From a bacterium (lineage in GTDB: Bacteria > Patescibacteriota > Minisyncoccia > UBA6257 > Brennerbacteraceae): 21,678 nucleotides of DNA. Where the stretch lies: contig DAIDAW010000009.1 of assembly GCA_027310425.1 (NCBI GenBank), positions 1 through 21,678 on the forward strand, written 5' to 3'. Under the pieces are notes generated by a model. The model saw only the letters and a program-made list of their open reading frames with translations. It was not told the origin of the DNA and did not search any database. Below, one piece after another: positions 1 through 7,677 of the stretch; within the stretch, counting starts at the first letter, position 1; every line of letters starts with the position of its first letter. Position numbers and translations under genes: made by a program.

Positions 1-1009
1 TATTGATTGTGCCGCTTGAATATGTTGCTCCAATCAGGCGAACCGGCATGCCGTTGAGCACGAGCGAATCGTCGCTGATTTTCGTGAATCCCTGGATATC
101 TTTGAATTTCGCCAGATATCTGAGTTGCTGATTCGCATACGCATCAAGCGACGAAATTGTTTTCAATTTTTCCGAAACGACATTGATGTTCGCGAGAAAC
201 GACGCAGTCCCGTCGCGGTCAATGGCAGTGTTCTTGAATATGACCCGTGTGCCGAGAAGCCCTGAATCATCCATACTCCATCCATCGGGCCGCGCAATGG
301 AAAATGTGTCATCTTTGGAAACATACAAGAAAGGAGCAGACGTCTGCGAGGGCATGGGAGTCGCCAAAGCCGCCGTAGGCGAAGAAGTAAGTTGGGGCCT
401 CAATGTTCCCGAGCGCACCGCGAGGCCAATCACCATCCCGATGAGAAATAAAGCGGTAAAAATGAAAAATTCCAGGGCTCCTAACGCCGTACCGATGATC
501 GCAACGATCCTGCGTTTTGATTTCAATCCGATGATTCCGCATACCAGCGTTGTGATCATAAACGCCAGCAGAACGCCGAACGCAAGCAGCCGCGGCAATC
601 CTTTGACCGGCGCGAAAAACAGAATGGCGGTTATCAATCCCCCAACCAGAGAAATCAAAGCGAATATGTTTTTGCCCGGATCGCCGGGTTGGCCTTGATC
701 CAGCGCCGGCGTTGCTGGCTGCTGTCCTGATGCGCCAACCGCCTGCTCTGCAACTGCCGGCGCGCCGGCATCAACAGACAGTGCCTGTCCAGGTCCCCCG
801 GGCTGCGAAGCTTGCGGATGCGCTGGCTGCGGCGACGCGGACGAAGTTGATTGTTGCAGCTGCACGCTCGCCATTTCCGCCTCTGCGAATCCCGCGCTCA
901 AATCCTCATCGGTCCACCCCTGCGCGCGCAGAACCCCTGCAATGGCATCGCGGCGTACGCCCTGCGCGCGTTGCTGCTTAATGTAGTCAATAAGTTGCGG
1001 AGTAAGCAT
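1..1009 (-). CDS. Membrane protein with N-terminal helical domain and extracytoplasmic PsbP-like domain (C-terminus off window)
   Basis: Translation from ATG at 1009 stays open to the window edge (336 codons), so the C-terminus is missing. Residues 1-45 (starting MLTPQLIDYIKQQ, later GWTDEDL) resemble the short helical domain often found at the N-terminus of Patescibacteria membrane proteins. Residues about 46-112 are a Gln/Pro/Ala-rich linker. Residues about 114-198 contain four hydrophobic stretches that look like membrane helices. The rest (from about 215, motifs FSIARPDGW and a following beta-rich segment) resembles the PsbP/DcrB-like fold seen in exported lipoproteins; this is by eye only. 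No Shine-Dalgarno is visible, but a TACTAT hexamer lies 5 nt upstream of the ATG. The role is unknown; a membrane-anchored surface or sensing protein is a guess. Confidence 0.75.
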   Translation of the reverse strand, partial: MLTPQLIDYIKQQRAQGVRRDAIAGVLRAQGWTDEDLSAGFAEAEMASVQLQQSTSSASPQPAHPQASQPGGPGQALSVDAGAPAVAEQAVGASGQQPATPALDQGQPGDPGKNIFALISLVGGLITAILFFAPVKGLPRLLAFGVLLAFMITTLVCGIIGLKSKRRIVAIIGTALGALEFFIFTALFLIGMVIGLAVRSGTLRPQLTSSPTAALATPMPSQTSAPFLYVSKDDTFSIARPDGWSMDDSGLLGTRVIFKNTAIDRDGTASFLANINVVSEKLKTISSLDAYANQQLRYLAKFKDIQGFTKISDDSLVLNGMPVRLIGATYSSGTIN

Positions 1010-1014
1010 GGAAA

Positions 1015-1020
1015 ATAGTA
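1015..1020 (-). promoter_or_regulatory. Possible -10 box for a leaderless start at 1009
   Basis: TACTAT on the minus strand ends 5 nt before the ATG at 1009. No convincing -35 was found. It is listed because the same spacing recurs at several other first genes in the window. Confidence 0.3.
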
Positions 1021-1079
1021 AAAATTATTTATCTCTCCTCTACGTATTTGAGCACGCCAAAGCGCGGAATGCAACAAAA

Positions 1080-2477
1080 TTAAATCCAGCTTTGAAGCCA
1101 CGTGCGCATGCGGTACGCGCGCTCAACAAGCGCCGTACCGTAGGAAAGCGGGCTGAAAAATACGAAAAGGCCGACTACCGCGAGCCCGACCATGGCATAC
1201 AGGATATATTTTGCCTTTGGCTTCATCGGTTCGGTCGCGTCGGCAAGCCACACGGCAAACAGCGCCAGGGAAAATACCAGCGCGGCAAGATAATGATAGA
1301 GAAATAGCACGCGCGAAATGTCGAAAAACGGCAGGAAATCCAGGGCATAGCCGGCAAGAAGCACGGCGTATATGAATTTCCGCTCCTTTGTTTTCTTGCT
1401 GATAAAAACGCTTCCGACAATGCCAAGCAAGCCAAGGAACCATACCGCCGGATTACCGATCAAATAGATGCGCGGCGTCGCCTCGTTGGCCGCAGGCCCA
1501 ACCCAGTAGTACACCGGCCTGGTCATAAACGGCCAAGTCCATGCCGGGCTGCCGTACGGATGCTTGGCGTTGAGCGTCGTATTGTAAAAATACATTTTCT
1601 GATTGAGTTGCACGAATTTTTCCACGACGCCTTTTTGTATGAATCCCGGATCCATATAGCTGCATCCATTCACTTCTCCCTGCGTGCTCTGCGGACATTG
1701 GGGCAAAAGCCGGAAGTGCGCAACGAAAAGCGCGAAATATACGGCAAACGGAATCACAAGAAAAACCAGCGCTGCGATGCCGGCTCTGCGCGCACAAACG
1801 GAAAATGCGCGGGAACGGTTTTGCCACAAAAAACGCAGGGTATCATACGCATACACAAGCCCTGCCAAAGCCAAAAATGCCAAACCGGTCCATTTCACGG
1901 ACGCGCTCAAGCCGAATAATACGCCGCTTCCCGCCAACAGCAGTCCGTTGTAGTTTTTGTTTCTGCTTGCGAAAAACGCCGCAAGCCCCGCAAACCCGAA
2001 AAGCAGCAGAAATGAATCCATGAGCGCAATGCGCGATTGCGCCAGCAAAGCATTATCGAACGCAACGAGCATGCCGGCAAAAAACGCAGCAAACGGGCGC
2101 GCGCCGAGATTTTTCACAAGCCAAAAAACTACGAGCGGCAGCAGAGCGCCGGCAAGCGCGGGAAATAAACGGAATCCGACATACGGCACGGCGCCGTACG
2201 GAGCGCCGATTGTGGGAAAATCAAATACGCCGTATTGCTTCACGTACGCGCCGTATCCCCCGAACCACGCCCCGAGCGCGATGAGTAATTTTCCAAGCGG
2301 CGGATGGATGTCGAAATAATACTCGCCGGTGAAATACGCGGTTGCGAATTTTCCGAAATGAACTTCGTCGAACACGACCTGGTTCGGATTGGCAAGCATC
2401 CAGAATCGCGTCGCAAATCCGGCCGCGAGAAGCAGAAAAACCAGTGTCGCCGTGAGCGGAATGCGTTTGAAAAACAT
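1080..2477 (-). CDS. Protein O-mannosyltransferase (PMT family, GT39)
   Basis: This 465-residue polytopic membrane protein carries the landmarks of the GT39 protein O-mannosyltransferases, which transfer mannose from a polyprenyl-phosphate carrier to Ser/Thr of exported proteins. In order: FDEVHFGKF at 36-44 (Asp-Glu of the first extracytoplasmic loop), DIHPPLGK at 56-63, DNALLAQSRIALMDS at 141-155, SVKWTGL at 193-199, HPYGSPAWTWPFMTRP at 306-321, and LYHYLAAL near 393-400. The length is shorter than eukaryotic PMTs because there is no MIR domain, as in bacterial members. The ATG at 2477 is clear and has its own promoter (-10 GATAAT 8 nt upstream). It lies 48 nt downstream of another GT-C-like gene. 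A likely but unproven substrate is the large surface protein at 7678-10962. Confidence 0.9.
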   Translation of the reverse strand: MFFKRIPLTATLVFLLLAAGFATRFWMLANPNQVVFDEVHFGKFATAYFTGEYYFDIHPPLGKLLIALGAWFGGYGAYVKQYGVFDFPTIGAPYGAVPYVGFRLFPALAGALLPLVVFWLVKNLGARPFAAFFAGMLVAFDNALLAQSRIALMDSFLLLFGFAGLAAFFASRNKNYNGLLLAGSGVLFGLSASVKWTGLAFLALAGLVYAYDTLRFLWQNRSRAFSVCARRAGIAALVFLVIPFAVYFALFVAHFRLLPQCPQSTQGEVNGCSYMDPGFIQKGVVEKFVQLNQKMYFYNTTLNAKHPYGSPAWTWPFMTRPVYYWVGPAANEATPRIYLIGNPAVWFLGLLGIVGSVFISKKTKERKFIYAVLLAGYALDFLPFFDISRVLFLYHYLAALVFSLALFAVWLADATEPMKPKAKYILYAMVGLAVVGLFVFFSPLSYGTALVERAYRMRTWLQSWI

Positions 2478-2485
2478 AATCTTCT

Positions 2486-2515
2486 ATTATCGCGCGAAGA
2501 ACCTGTTCGCGTCAA
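2486..2515 (-). promoter_or_regulatory. Sigma-70-like promoter of the O-mannosyltransferase gene, near-leaderless
   Basis: On the minus strand TTGACG (2515-2510) and GATAAT (2491-2486) are separated by 18 nt. The ATG at 2477 follows 8 nt after the -10 box, so transcription would begin at or within a couple of bases of the start codon. Both hexamers match consensus at 5 of 6 positions. Confidence 0.6.
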
Positions 2516-2525
2516 CGCGCGGCTC

Positions 2526-4667
2526 CTACCGGCAATTTATTTTCCTGATATCCCATGAGCGCGCGCCATCCTGATACGAAAAGAGCGATCGCGTCGCGTC
2601 CCACGGCGCAGGATTTACATTCTTGTCGGCGGAATATTCGCGCAGAAAATCATTGTCCGCAAGCCAGAGCCCGACTCCTGCTTGGCAGAGCCGATCGGTT
2701 GCGCCGGCGCGCAAAAATTCGCGGATTGCGGCGGTGCGCTCCTGCACAAGCGCATTGTATCCATGGCTCCACAGCCATCCCGGATATCCGAGGTAAATCG
2801 GTCTGCCGGTGAGCATCGGCACGAACTGCGACGGCGACGATGATGTGAGAAACGCGTCATTCGGTTTGGTGTTCTGCCTGATCCATTGCGCGACCGTTTC
2901 TTCGGCAACGCCGGAATAGCCGAAATGCATCACGCCCGGCACGATCCTGAATCCGTATTTCACGCGCGACCATACGTCGAGCGCTCCGGAAAACGACCCA
3001 AAGAAGACAAAGACGACGAGTATGAGATTTACGAATAAAAATTTAGGATTTAAGAAATTTTTTCGTAAATCATAATTCGCAAATCGCGCATCTGGCAATT
3101 TTGCTTTCTCTTCAAAAAGATTTAACGCGATGAGAATCGCCATGATCCACCACCAGAACAGGAACTTGTTGTTGTCGAATTCCCACGGCTGGAGCTTGAC
3201 GAGATTCCCGATAGCGAATAAAACCCAGCTTGCAATGACGAAAACCCGCAGGTCGTGGCGCTGCTTCCATGCCCAGAAACTCGCGAATACCCATCCTGCG
3301 AAAATCAGGCCGAAATTCTTGAGCCAGAACCATACGGCATTCGTGTCTATCGCGGCAACGCCCGGATCGCACAAGAGCCATGAGCGCGCATGCGTGCACA
3401 TAGTCCAGCCGAACCACGGCACGAAACCGATTCCGCTCGCGCCGGGCGTGGAAACGATATACCAAACCTGCGGCAGCGCGACAGCTATACCAGCCGCCGC
3501 TCCGACAAAAAATTCCCTGCGCTCGCCCGGACGATTCCATCCATCCCATGCGCGCCGATACAAAAACCAAACCAGCGCGAATGCGCCGAGCGCAAGAAAC
3601 GTATGCGTATGCACGAGCGGCAAAAACCCTAAGAGCGCAAACCAGCGCCATTTCGTTTCGCTATCCTGATACAAAAGCAGGCCCGCAAGAAACAATACTC
3701 CGAGAGCCGCACCCAGCACGAACGTGCGCTGGTGCGCGAAAAACGAAACTAAAGGGACAATCCAGGCGATATTCGCATCGCTTTGCTGCGCTTCCGTCTT
3801 GCCGCCGGTTCTCACGTCCAGGTGCGTATATTCGAATTCTGGATTCTGGAAATTCTGGACAAGCGCGGGAATCCATCCGGCAGCAGGCGCATCCTTCGCA
3901 ACATCGCGCGCAAACCACGCAAATCCAAGCCCGCTGCCCACGAGCGCCAAAAACGCGAAGGAAAACGCAAGCGCGCGGCGGCGCAGAAAAATGAATCCCG
4001 CCTCCCAGAGCGCTGACGCAAGCGCAATGGCGCCGATGATCGTGGGCGCGTGCCAGGCAAACGCAATCGGAGAGCCCAGGCGCATCAGCAGCGCGCTCAG
4101 GAATTCAACCGCGAGCGGATAGCGAAGCCGCGCGCCTGCGGCAAGCGATTCCTGCAGCACGAACGGATCGGCAGTCGCCAGATATCGGATAGTATCAAGA
4201 TGATACGCGCCATCTCCCCACCCCATGAAAGATGCCTGGGCGGCCCCCTGGCTGTTCCAGCGCATCGCCTGGATGCCGACGATCGCAAGCAGCAGGACAA
4301 GAAATGCAATGCCGAGCGCGGATCCAATTTCTGATCCGGGATGGTTTCTGAACCGCGCATACTGCGCGCGCCAACGTTCTTTGAAATCCAAAAGCGCCTT
4401 CGCGAGCATCCGGAGATTCAACGCGATCAGAAAAAATGCGCTCGCGATTCCCGCGCCCGCGCCAACGCCGCTATTCTCAAACCCAACCGAAAAACCAAGC
4501 GCAAGAAATCCTGCGGCAACCATGCCGAGCGCGAGCGCGAATGTAGTCGCGCACCACGCGCTGATTTTCCGTTTCGGATCAAGCCACGCAACAAGCAAAA
4601 TGCCGATGCCAAAACTCGCAAGAAAGAATGCTGCAGGCGCCATCGCGAATTGCAGGATTAATACCAC
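2526..4667 (-). CDS. GT-C-like polytopic membrane protein, putative glycosyltransferase
   Basis: The product has 713 residues with about a dozen hydrophobic helices and a C-terminal soluble tail. The first large loop carries GWGDGAYHLD at 149-158 (D152, H156, D158), a placement like the acidic catalytic loop of GT-C glycosyltransferases. WEFDNNKFLFWWW around 500 and GYPGWLWSHG at 627-636 are further recognisable blocks. I cannot name the family. The GTG at 4667 overlaps the upstream ligase stop by 10 nt; the ATG at 4643 (705 residues) is an equally good start, 14 nt after that stop, and neither has a Shine-Dalgarno. Residues about 528-548 are encoded by an AT-rich palindromic element (see repeat 3026-3085). 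It is probably cotranscribed with the ligase gene and probably acts on lipid-linked sugars or surface glycans. Confidence 0.75.
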   Translation of the reverse strand: MVLILQFAMAPAAFFLASFGIGILLVAWLDPKRKISAWCATTFALALGMVAAGFLALGFSVGFENSGVGAGAGIASAFFLIALNLRMLAKALLDFKERWRAQYARFRNHPGSEIGSALGIAFLVLLLAIVGIQAMRWNSQGAAQASFMGWGDGAYHLDTIRYLATADPFVLQESLAAGARLRYPLAVEFLSALLMRLGSPIAFAWHAPTIIGAIALASALWEAGFIFLRRRALAFSFAFLALVGSGLGFAWFARDVAKDAPAAGWIPALVQNFQNPEFEYTHLDVRTGGKTEAQQSDANIAWIVPLVSFFAHQRTFVLGAALGVLFLAGLLLYQDSETKWRWFALLGFLPLVHTHTFLALGAFALVWFLYRRAWDGWNRPGERREFFVGAAAGIAVALPQVWYIVSTPGASGIGFVPWFGWTMCTHARSWLLCDPGVAAIDTNAVWFWLKNFGLIFAGWVFASFWAWKQRHDLRVFVIASWVLFAIGNLVKLQPWEFDNNKFLFWWWIMAILIALNLFEEKAKLPDARFANYDLRKNFLNPKFLFVNLILVVFVFFGSFSGALDVWSRVKYGFRIVPGVMHFGYSGVAEETVAQWIRQNTKPNDAFLTSSSPSQFVPMLTGRPIYLGYPGWLWSHGYNALVQERTAAIREFLRAGATDRLCQAGVGLWLADNDFLREYSADKNVNPAPWDATRSLFSYQDGARSWDIRKINCR
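3026..3085 (-). repeat. In-frame palindromic AT-rich element, copy A
   Basis: GATTTACGAA (3026-3035) and TTCGTAAATC (3062-3071) form a perfect 10-bp inverted repeat around an AT-rich core, and the element seems to extend to 3085 with a further GATTTGCGAA-like unit. Read on the minus strand it matches the plus strand of 17205-17269: both share TTATGATTTACGA, then AATCCTAAAT, then TTCGTAAA in the same order. It is AT-rich against the surrounding GC-rich gene and stays in frame, supplying a segment reading about NYDLRKNFLNPKFLF. Confidence 0.65.
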
Positions 4668-6943
4668 CAGCCGTTTTTCTTCAGGAAATCGGTCAATCCT
4701 TGCCGATCCTGCTCATTAGTGCGGCTCAACAGTTCCTGGATGAGCGCGCGTCCCTGGGCATACTGCCCGGTTTGTTTATATAATCCGATCAAGCGAAAAT
4801 ACGCCTGGAATACCGCGTTCTGCCCGATCCCCTCCTGCCGAGTCATCGCGCGATATTCCTGGATCGCGTCAGTTGTTTTATTTCCGAGAACGAGCGAATT
4901 GGCGAATTGAAACCACTGGAACGCGTCGGAACGCGCATCGAACCCGTTTGAACGCGCTTTGTCCAGCGCTCCGTACGCATTGTCGCGCGTTCCCCAGCGC
5001 GCTTCATATTCGGCTTTGTAAAACCAGAAAACGCCCAAACGCTCGTTGAGCCCGAGCAGCATGTCGCTGTATTGACGCGCCTGCTCCTGCTCTCCTGTCT
5101 GCATCGCAAGTAAAAACAAATACTGGTACGCATCCTCGCGCTTGGGGGCGAGCGGAACCGCGCGCAAGAGCGCCTGCCGGGCATCCGCGCCGTTGACCGA
5201 CGCGATGCCGGAACGCTGCTGGAGCTGGAATAAACCTACGCCGTATTCCAAAAACACATCGTAGTCGAGCGGATATGCGCGCATATCCTCCTGCAAGCGG
5301 GAAAGCACGTCCTGCACGAACTCCTGATATATTTTCGATTGCGCGACGCTCGGGTCAGAGCGCGAGAATTCGTCCAGACGCCTGTTCATCGCCGTGTCGA
5401 TTTCCTTATTTAAAAAAGTATTCTTGGCGCGCGCAGCGTCGTAAAAGACCTTGCTTTGCGAAAGCGTCTGGTCCGGCGCGCTTGCTCCCGCGCGAAGTCC
5501 GAGCGCTGCGCGCACAATGCCGCTTCCCGCCTGTACCGGCAACACAACGCCGCTCCCAAATGCCCAAAGAATCACAACCGATCCGGCAATCCATGCCCAT
5601 GCTTGCGCGTACCCGGGACTGCCTGCTGGTTTTTCTTGCATGCGCCCAGGATGTTCGGACCAAAGCAACCATCTCCCGAACGCAAAAATGACAAAGAGCA
5701 CAACGCCGGACGACGGCATTTCAAAGAGCACCAGGTTTTGCACGAAATATGCAACAAGCAAGCCGGAAAAAATCGCCGCTTCGCGCGCTGTTTCAGGATT
5801 TGCCTTCGCGCCAAAAATGCGTTTGAGCGCGGCAATGCCCAAAGTCAGAAAAATCCCCAAATACGCTACGAGCCCCAGAATGCCCTGCGACGTCGCAAGA
5901 TCGATGATCTTATTGTGCGGCCGGTCGAAGAGCGAGAGTTCGTACGTATGCAGATCGGGAATAAAATACTTGTCGAATGCGTAGATGAAATTCTCCATGC
6001 CCCAGCCAAGAATCGGCCGTTCCTTGAACGCATTAATGCCGATCTGCCACACGATAAGCCGGGGTTTGGGAATTTCCCAGATCGAATACACGCGCGACGC
6101 GAAAAACGGAGAAACCCGCTCCCAGACAGGCTTCAACAAAACCACGGAAAGCACAAGCACCGCAATTCCCGCAATCCCGATGAAGGCTGACTTACGGTAT
6201 GCCTTTGAAGAAAAGGCCAAAAGAATGAATGACGCAACGATTCCAGCAAGCAAACCCACATACGCGCCTCGCGTACCGGACAGAAAAACCAGCACAAGTC
6301 CGAATCCAGCGCCCGAAAACCATAGTGCCCGCTTTTCCTTCCCTTCCGGCGCGAACGCAAGAAATACCTGCACGAACGCCAGCACCAAAAAATACGTCGC
6401 CAGGAACGCGGGATTGCCGAACGTTCCCGCGAGGCGATCCTGGCTTCCCAGCGCGGCAATCGAAGGCGCGAATTTGCTTACGAGAGCGATCAAGCCCGTA
6501 ACCCAGGAAACCACGGCGTTGAATTGCAAAAAACGCATCCAGTCGCGGCGCTGCCGGAACACAGCAGTAAGCATAATGAAAAATGCGGCAAGATGCAGAT
6601 ACCAGAACATGCCGTCCATGCGTTCCGCCTTTGACCAGAATGAAAACGACGGGTTCACGCCCGCGACAGTCGAGAGCGCGATGGCGCCGATCCAGAGCAA
6701 AACAGTAACCGCGACCGCGTCTTTTTTCGGCCTGAGGTCCGCGTGCACAATCGCAAGCCCCAGGTATACGATCGCGGCAAGCTCAACCGCTGCCTGGAAA
6801 AACACCGCCTTCGGGAACACGAACGGAAACAGAAATCCGCTGCCCACGATGAGCGGCATGACAACCGCAGCATACAAACACCAGCGCGTGAACTGAATCA
6901 GCGCGTCGCGCTGGTTGCGAAAAAAAGAAACAATGAAATCCAT
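4658..6943 (-). CDS. O-antigen ligase/polymerase-like membrane protein (Wzy_C) with C-terminal TPRs
   Basis: The product has 761 residues from ATG at 6943. The N-terminal half (about 1-470) has many membrane helices and the WaaL/Wzy_C landmarks: GTFGNPAFLATY near 173-184, SGTRGAY near 222-228, GWGMENF near 313-319, and RPHNKIIDLATSQG from about 341, containing the His conserved in O-antigen ligases. The C-terminal third is soluble and helical with repeats typical of tetratricopeptides, such as FWFYKAEYEARWG. Bacterial relatives join lipid-linked glycans to lipid A or to protein; the TPR type is often linked to protein O-glycosylation. A TTG at 6952 would add three residues, but I prefer the ATG. 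The gene follows the OB-like gene by 16 nt and overlaps or abuts the next one, suggesting an operon with translational coupling. Confidence 0.85.
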   Translation of the reverse strand: MDFIVSFFRNQRDALIQFTRWCLYAAVVMPLIVGSGFLFPFVFPKAVFFQAAVELAAIVYLGLAIVHADLRPKKDAVAVTVLLWIGAIALSTVAGVNPSFSFWSKAERMDGMFWYLHLAAFFIMLTAVFRQRRDWMRFLQFNAVVSWVTGLIALVSKFAPSIAALGSQDRLAGTFGNPAFLATYFLVLAFVQVFLAFAPEGKEKRALWFSGAGFGLVLVFLSGTRGAYVGLLAGIVASFILLAFSSKAYRKSAFIGIAGIAVLVLSVVLLKPVWERVSPFFASRVYSIWEIPKPRLIVWQIGINAFKERPILGWGMENFIYAFDKYFIPDLHTYELSLFDRPHNKIIDLATSQGILGLVAYLGIFLTLGIAALKRIFGAKANPETAREAAIFSGLLVAYFVQNLVLFEMPSSGVVLFVIFAFGRWLLWSEHPGRMQEKPAGSPGYAQAWAWIAGSVVILWAFGSGVVLPVQAGSGIVRAALGLRAGASAPDQTLSQSKVFYDAARAKNTFLNKEIDTAMNRRLDEFSRSDPSVAQSKIYQEFVQDVLSRLQEDMRAYPLDYDVFLEYGVGLFQLQQRSGIASVNGADARQALLRAVPLAPKREDAYQYLFLLAMQTGEQEQARQYSDMLLGLNERLGVFWFYKAEYEARWGTRDNAYGALDKARSNGFDARSDAFQWFQFANSLVLGNKTTDAIQEYRAMTRQEGIGQNAVFQAYFRLIGLYKQTGQYAQGRALIQELLSRTNEQDRQGLTDFLKKNGWWY

Positions 6944-6959
6944 ACAGTACAAAAAAGCG

Positions 6960-7568
6960 CTAGCGCGCCAGAGGCGCTGACGATGATGCGCGACCGGACA
7001 AAAATTCCTGCGCTTTTCTCATTAATTCTTCAACCCGCTTCTGGAGCGCTCCAAGATCCGCCTGTTCTGCTGCGCGCTGCACCACGCGCCTATTCACCGC
7101 CGAAGCGCGAATCAAGCCGCCCTGTTCCGCAATCATGCCGATGACATCAACGCGGTCGCCTGCCCTCATCTCGAGGAACGACCATTGCCTGATTCTGCCG
7201 AACGAGAACAGAGTGCCGGCGTCGATCGACACTCGGAATATCAACCCCCACTCTTGTGCGGAAAACGAATCGGCTCCGACCGACACGACAAGCGCATCGG
7301 TAAGCCGCGCTTTGCCTGATCCGGTAATAACAACTGACTGCAAAGACGATTCCTGCTCCAAAGACGTATCGCGCGCAATGTCGGTTGCCCATTGCTTCCA
7401 GAGATCGGAAACCCGCGCCAGAATCCTCGGGAACAACCCCGGACTCGACGTAGAAGCCGGAAGCGCCTGAATGCCTTTGCTTTGATCTTCAAGCGCAAAC
7501 CCCGGGATGGCAAATCCCGACGCCGCGATAACGACAAGAATGCACACTATGGAAAAACCGATGCGCAT
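6960..7568 (-). CDS. Secreted OB-fold-like hypothetical protein
   Basis: This is a 202-residue protein with a signal peptide (MRIGFSIVCILVV, hydrophobic to about 20, likely cleavage near FALEDQ at 24-29). Residues about 75-160 alternate beta-strand-like segments with AGDRVDVIG near their end, resembling the OB-like domains of small exported Patescibacteria proteins. The C-terminus is a charged helix (ALQKRVEELMRKAQEFL). The same frame is open upstream to 7799, but that part overlaps the end of the surface-protein gene and looks random; the signal peptide fixes the start at 7568. TGCTATACT ends 5 nt before the ATG, so the mRNA may be leaderless. It is the first gene of the run leading to the ligase. 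Function is unknown. Confidence 0.7.
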   Translation of the reverse strand: MRIGFSIVCILVVIAASGFAIPGFALEDQSKGIQALPASTSSPGLFPRILARVSDLWKQWATDIARDTSLEQESSLQSVVITGSGKARLTDALVVSVGADSFSAQEWGLIFRVSIDAGTLFSFGRIRQWSFLEMRAGDRVDVIGMIAEQGGLIRASAVNRRVVQRAAEQADLGALQKRVEELMRKAQEFLSGRASSSAPLAR

Positions 7569-7573
7569 ACCGC

Positions 7574-7582
7574 AGTATAGCA
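7574..7582 (-). promoter_or_regulatory. Extended -10 promoter, leaderless start at 7568
   Basis: TGC plus TATACT on the minus strand is an extended -10 element (5 of 6 matches) that ends 5 nt before the ATG at 7568. No strong -35 is seen, which fits extended -10 promoters. It lies just after the hairpin that ends the preceding gene. Confidence 0.45.
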
Positions 7583-7613
7583 TGCCGCAGCGCGCGGCTG
7601 TCCCCATAACGCA

Positions 7614-7639
7614 ACCCAGCCCTCGTATGAGGGCTGGGT
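7614..7639 (-). terminator. Stem-loop downstream of the surface-protein gene
   Basis: ACCCAGCCCTC (7614-7624) pairs perfectly with GAGGGCTGGGT (7629-7639) around a 4-nt loop. It sits 39 nt after the stop at 7678. There is no clear U-run on the minus strand, so it may stabilise the 3' end of the mRNA rather than terminate transcription by itself. Confidence 0.6.
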
Positions 7640-7677
7640 ATGCGCCATCTGATCCCGAAGGATGAGATGAAAACCGA

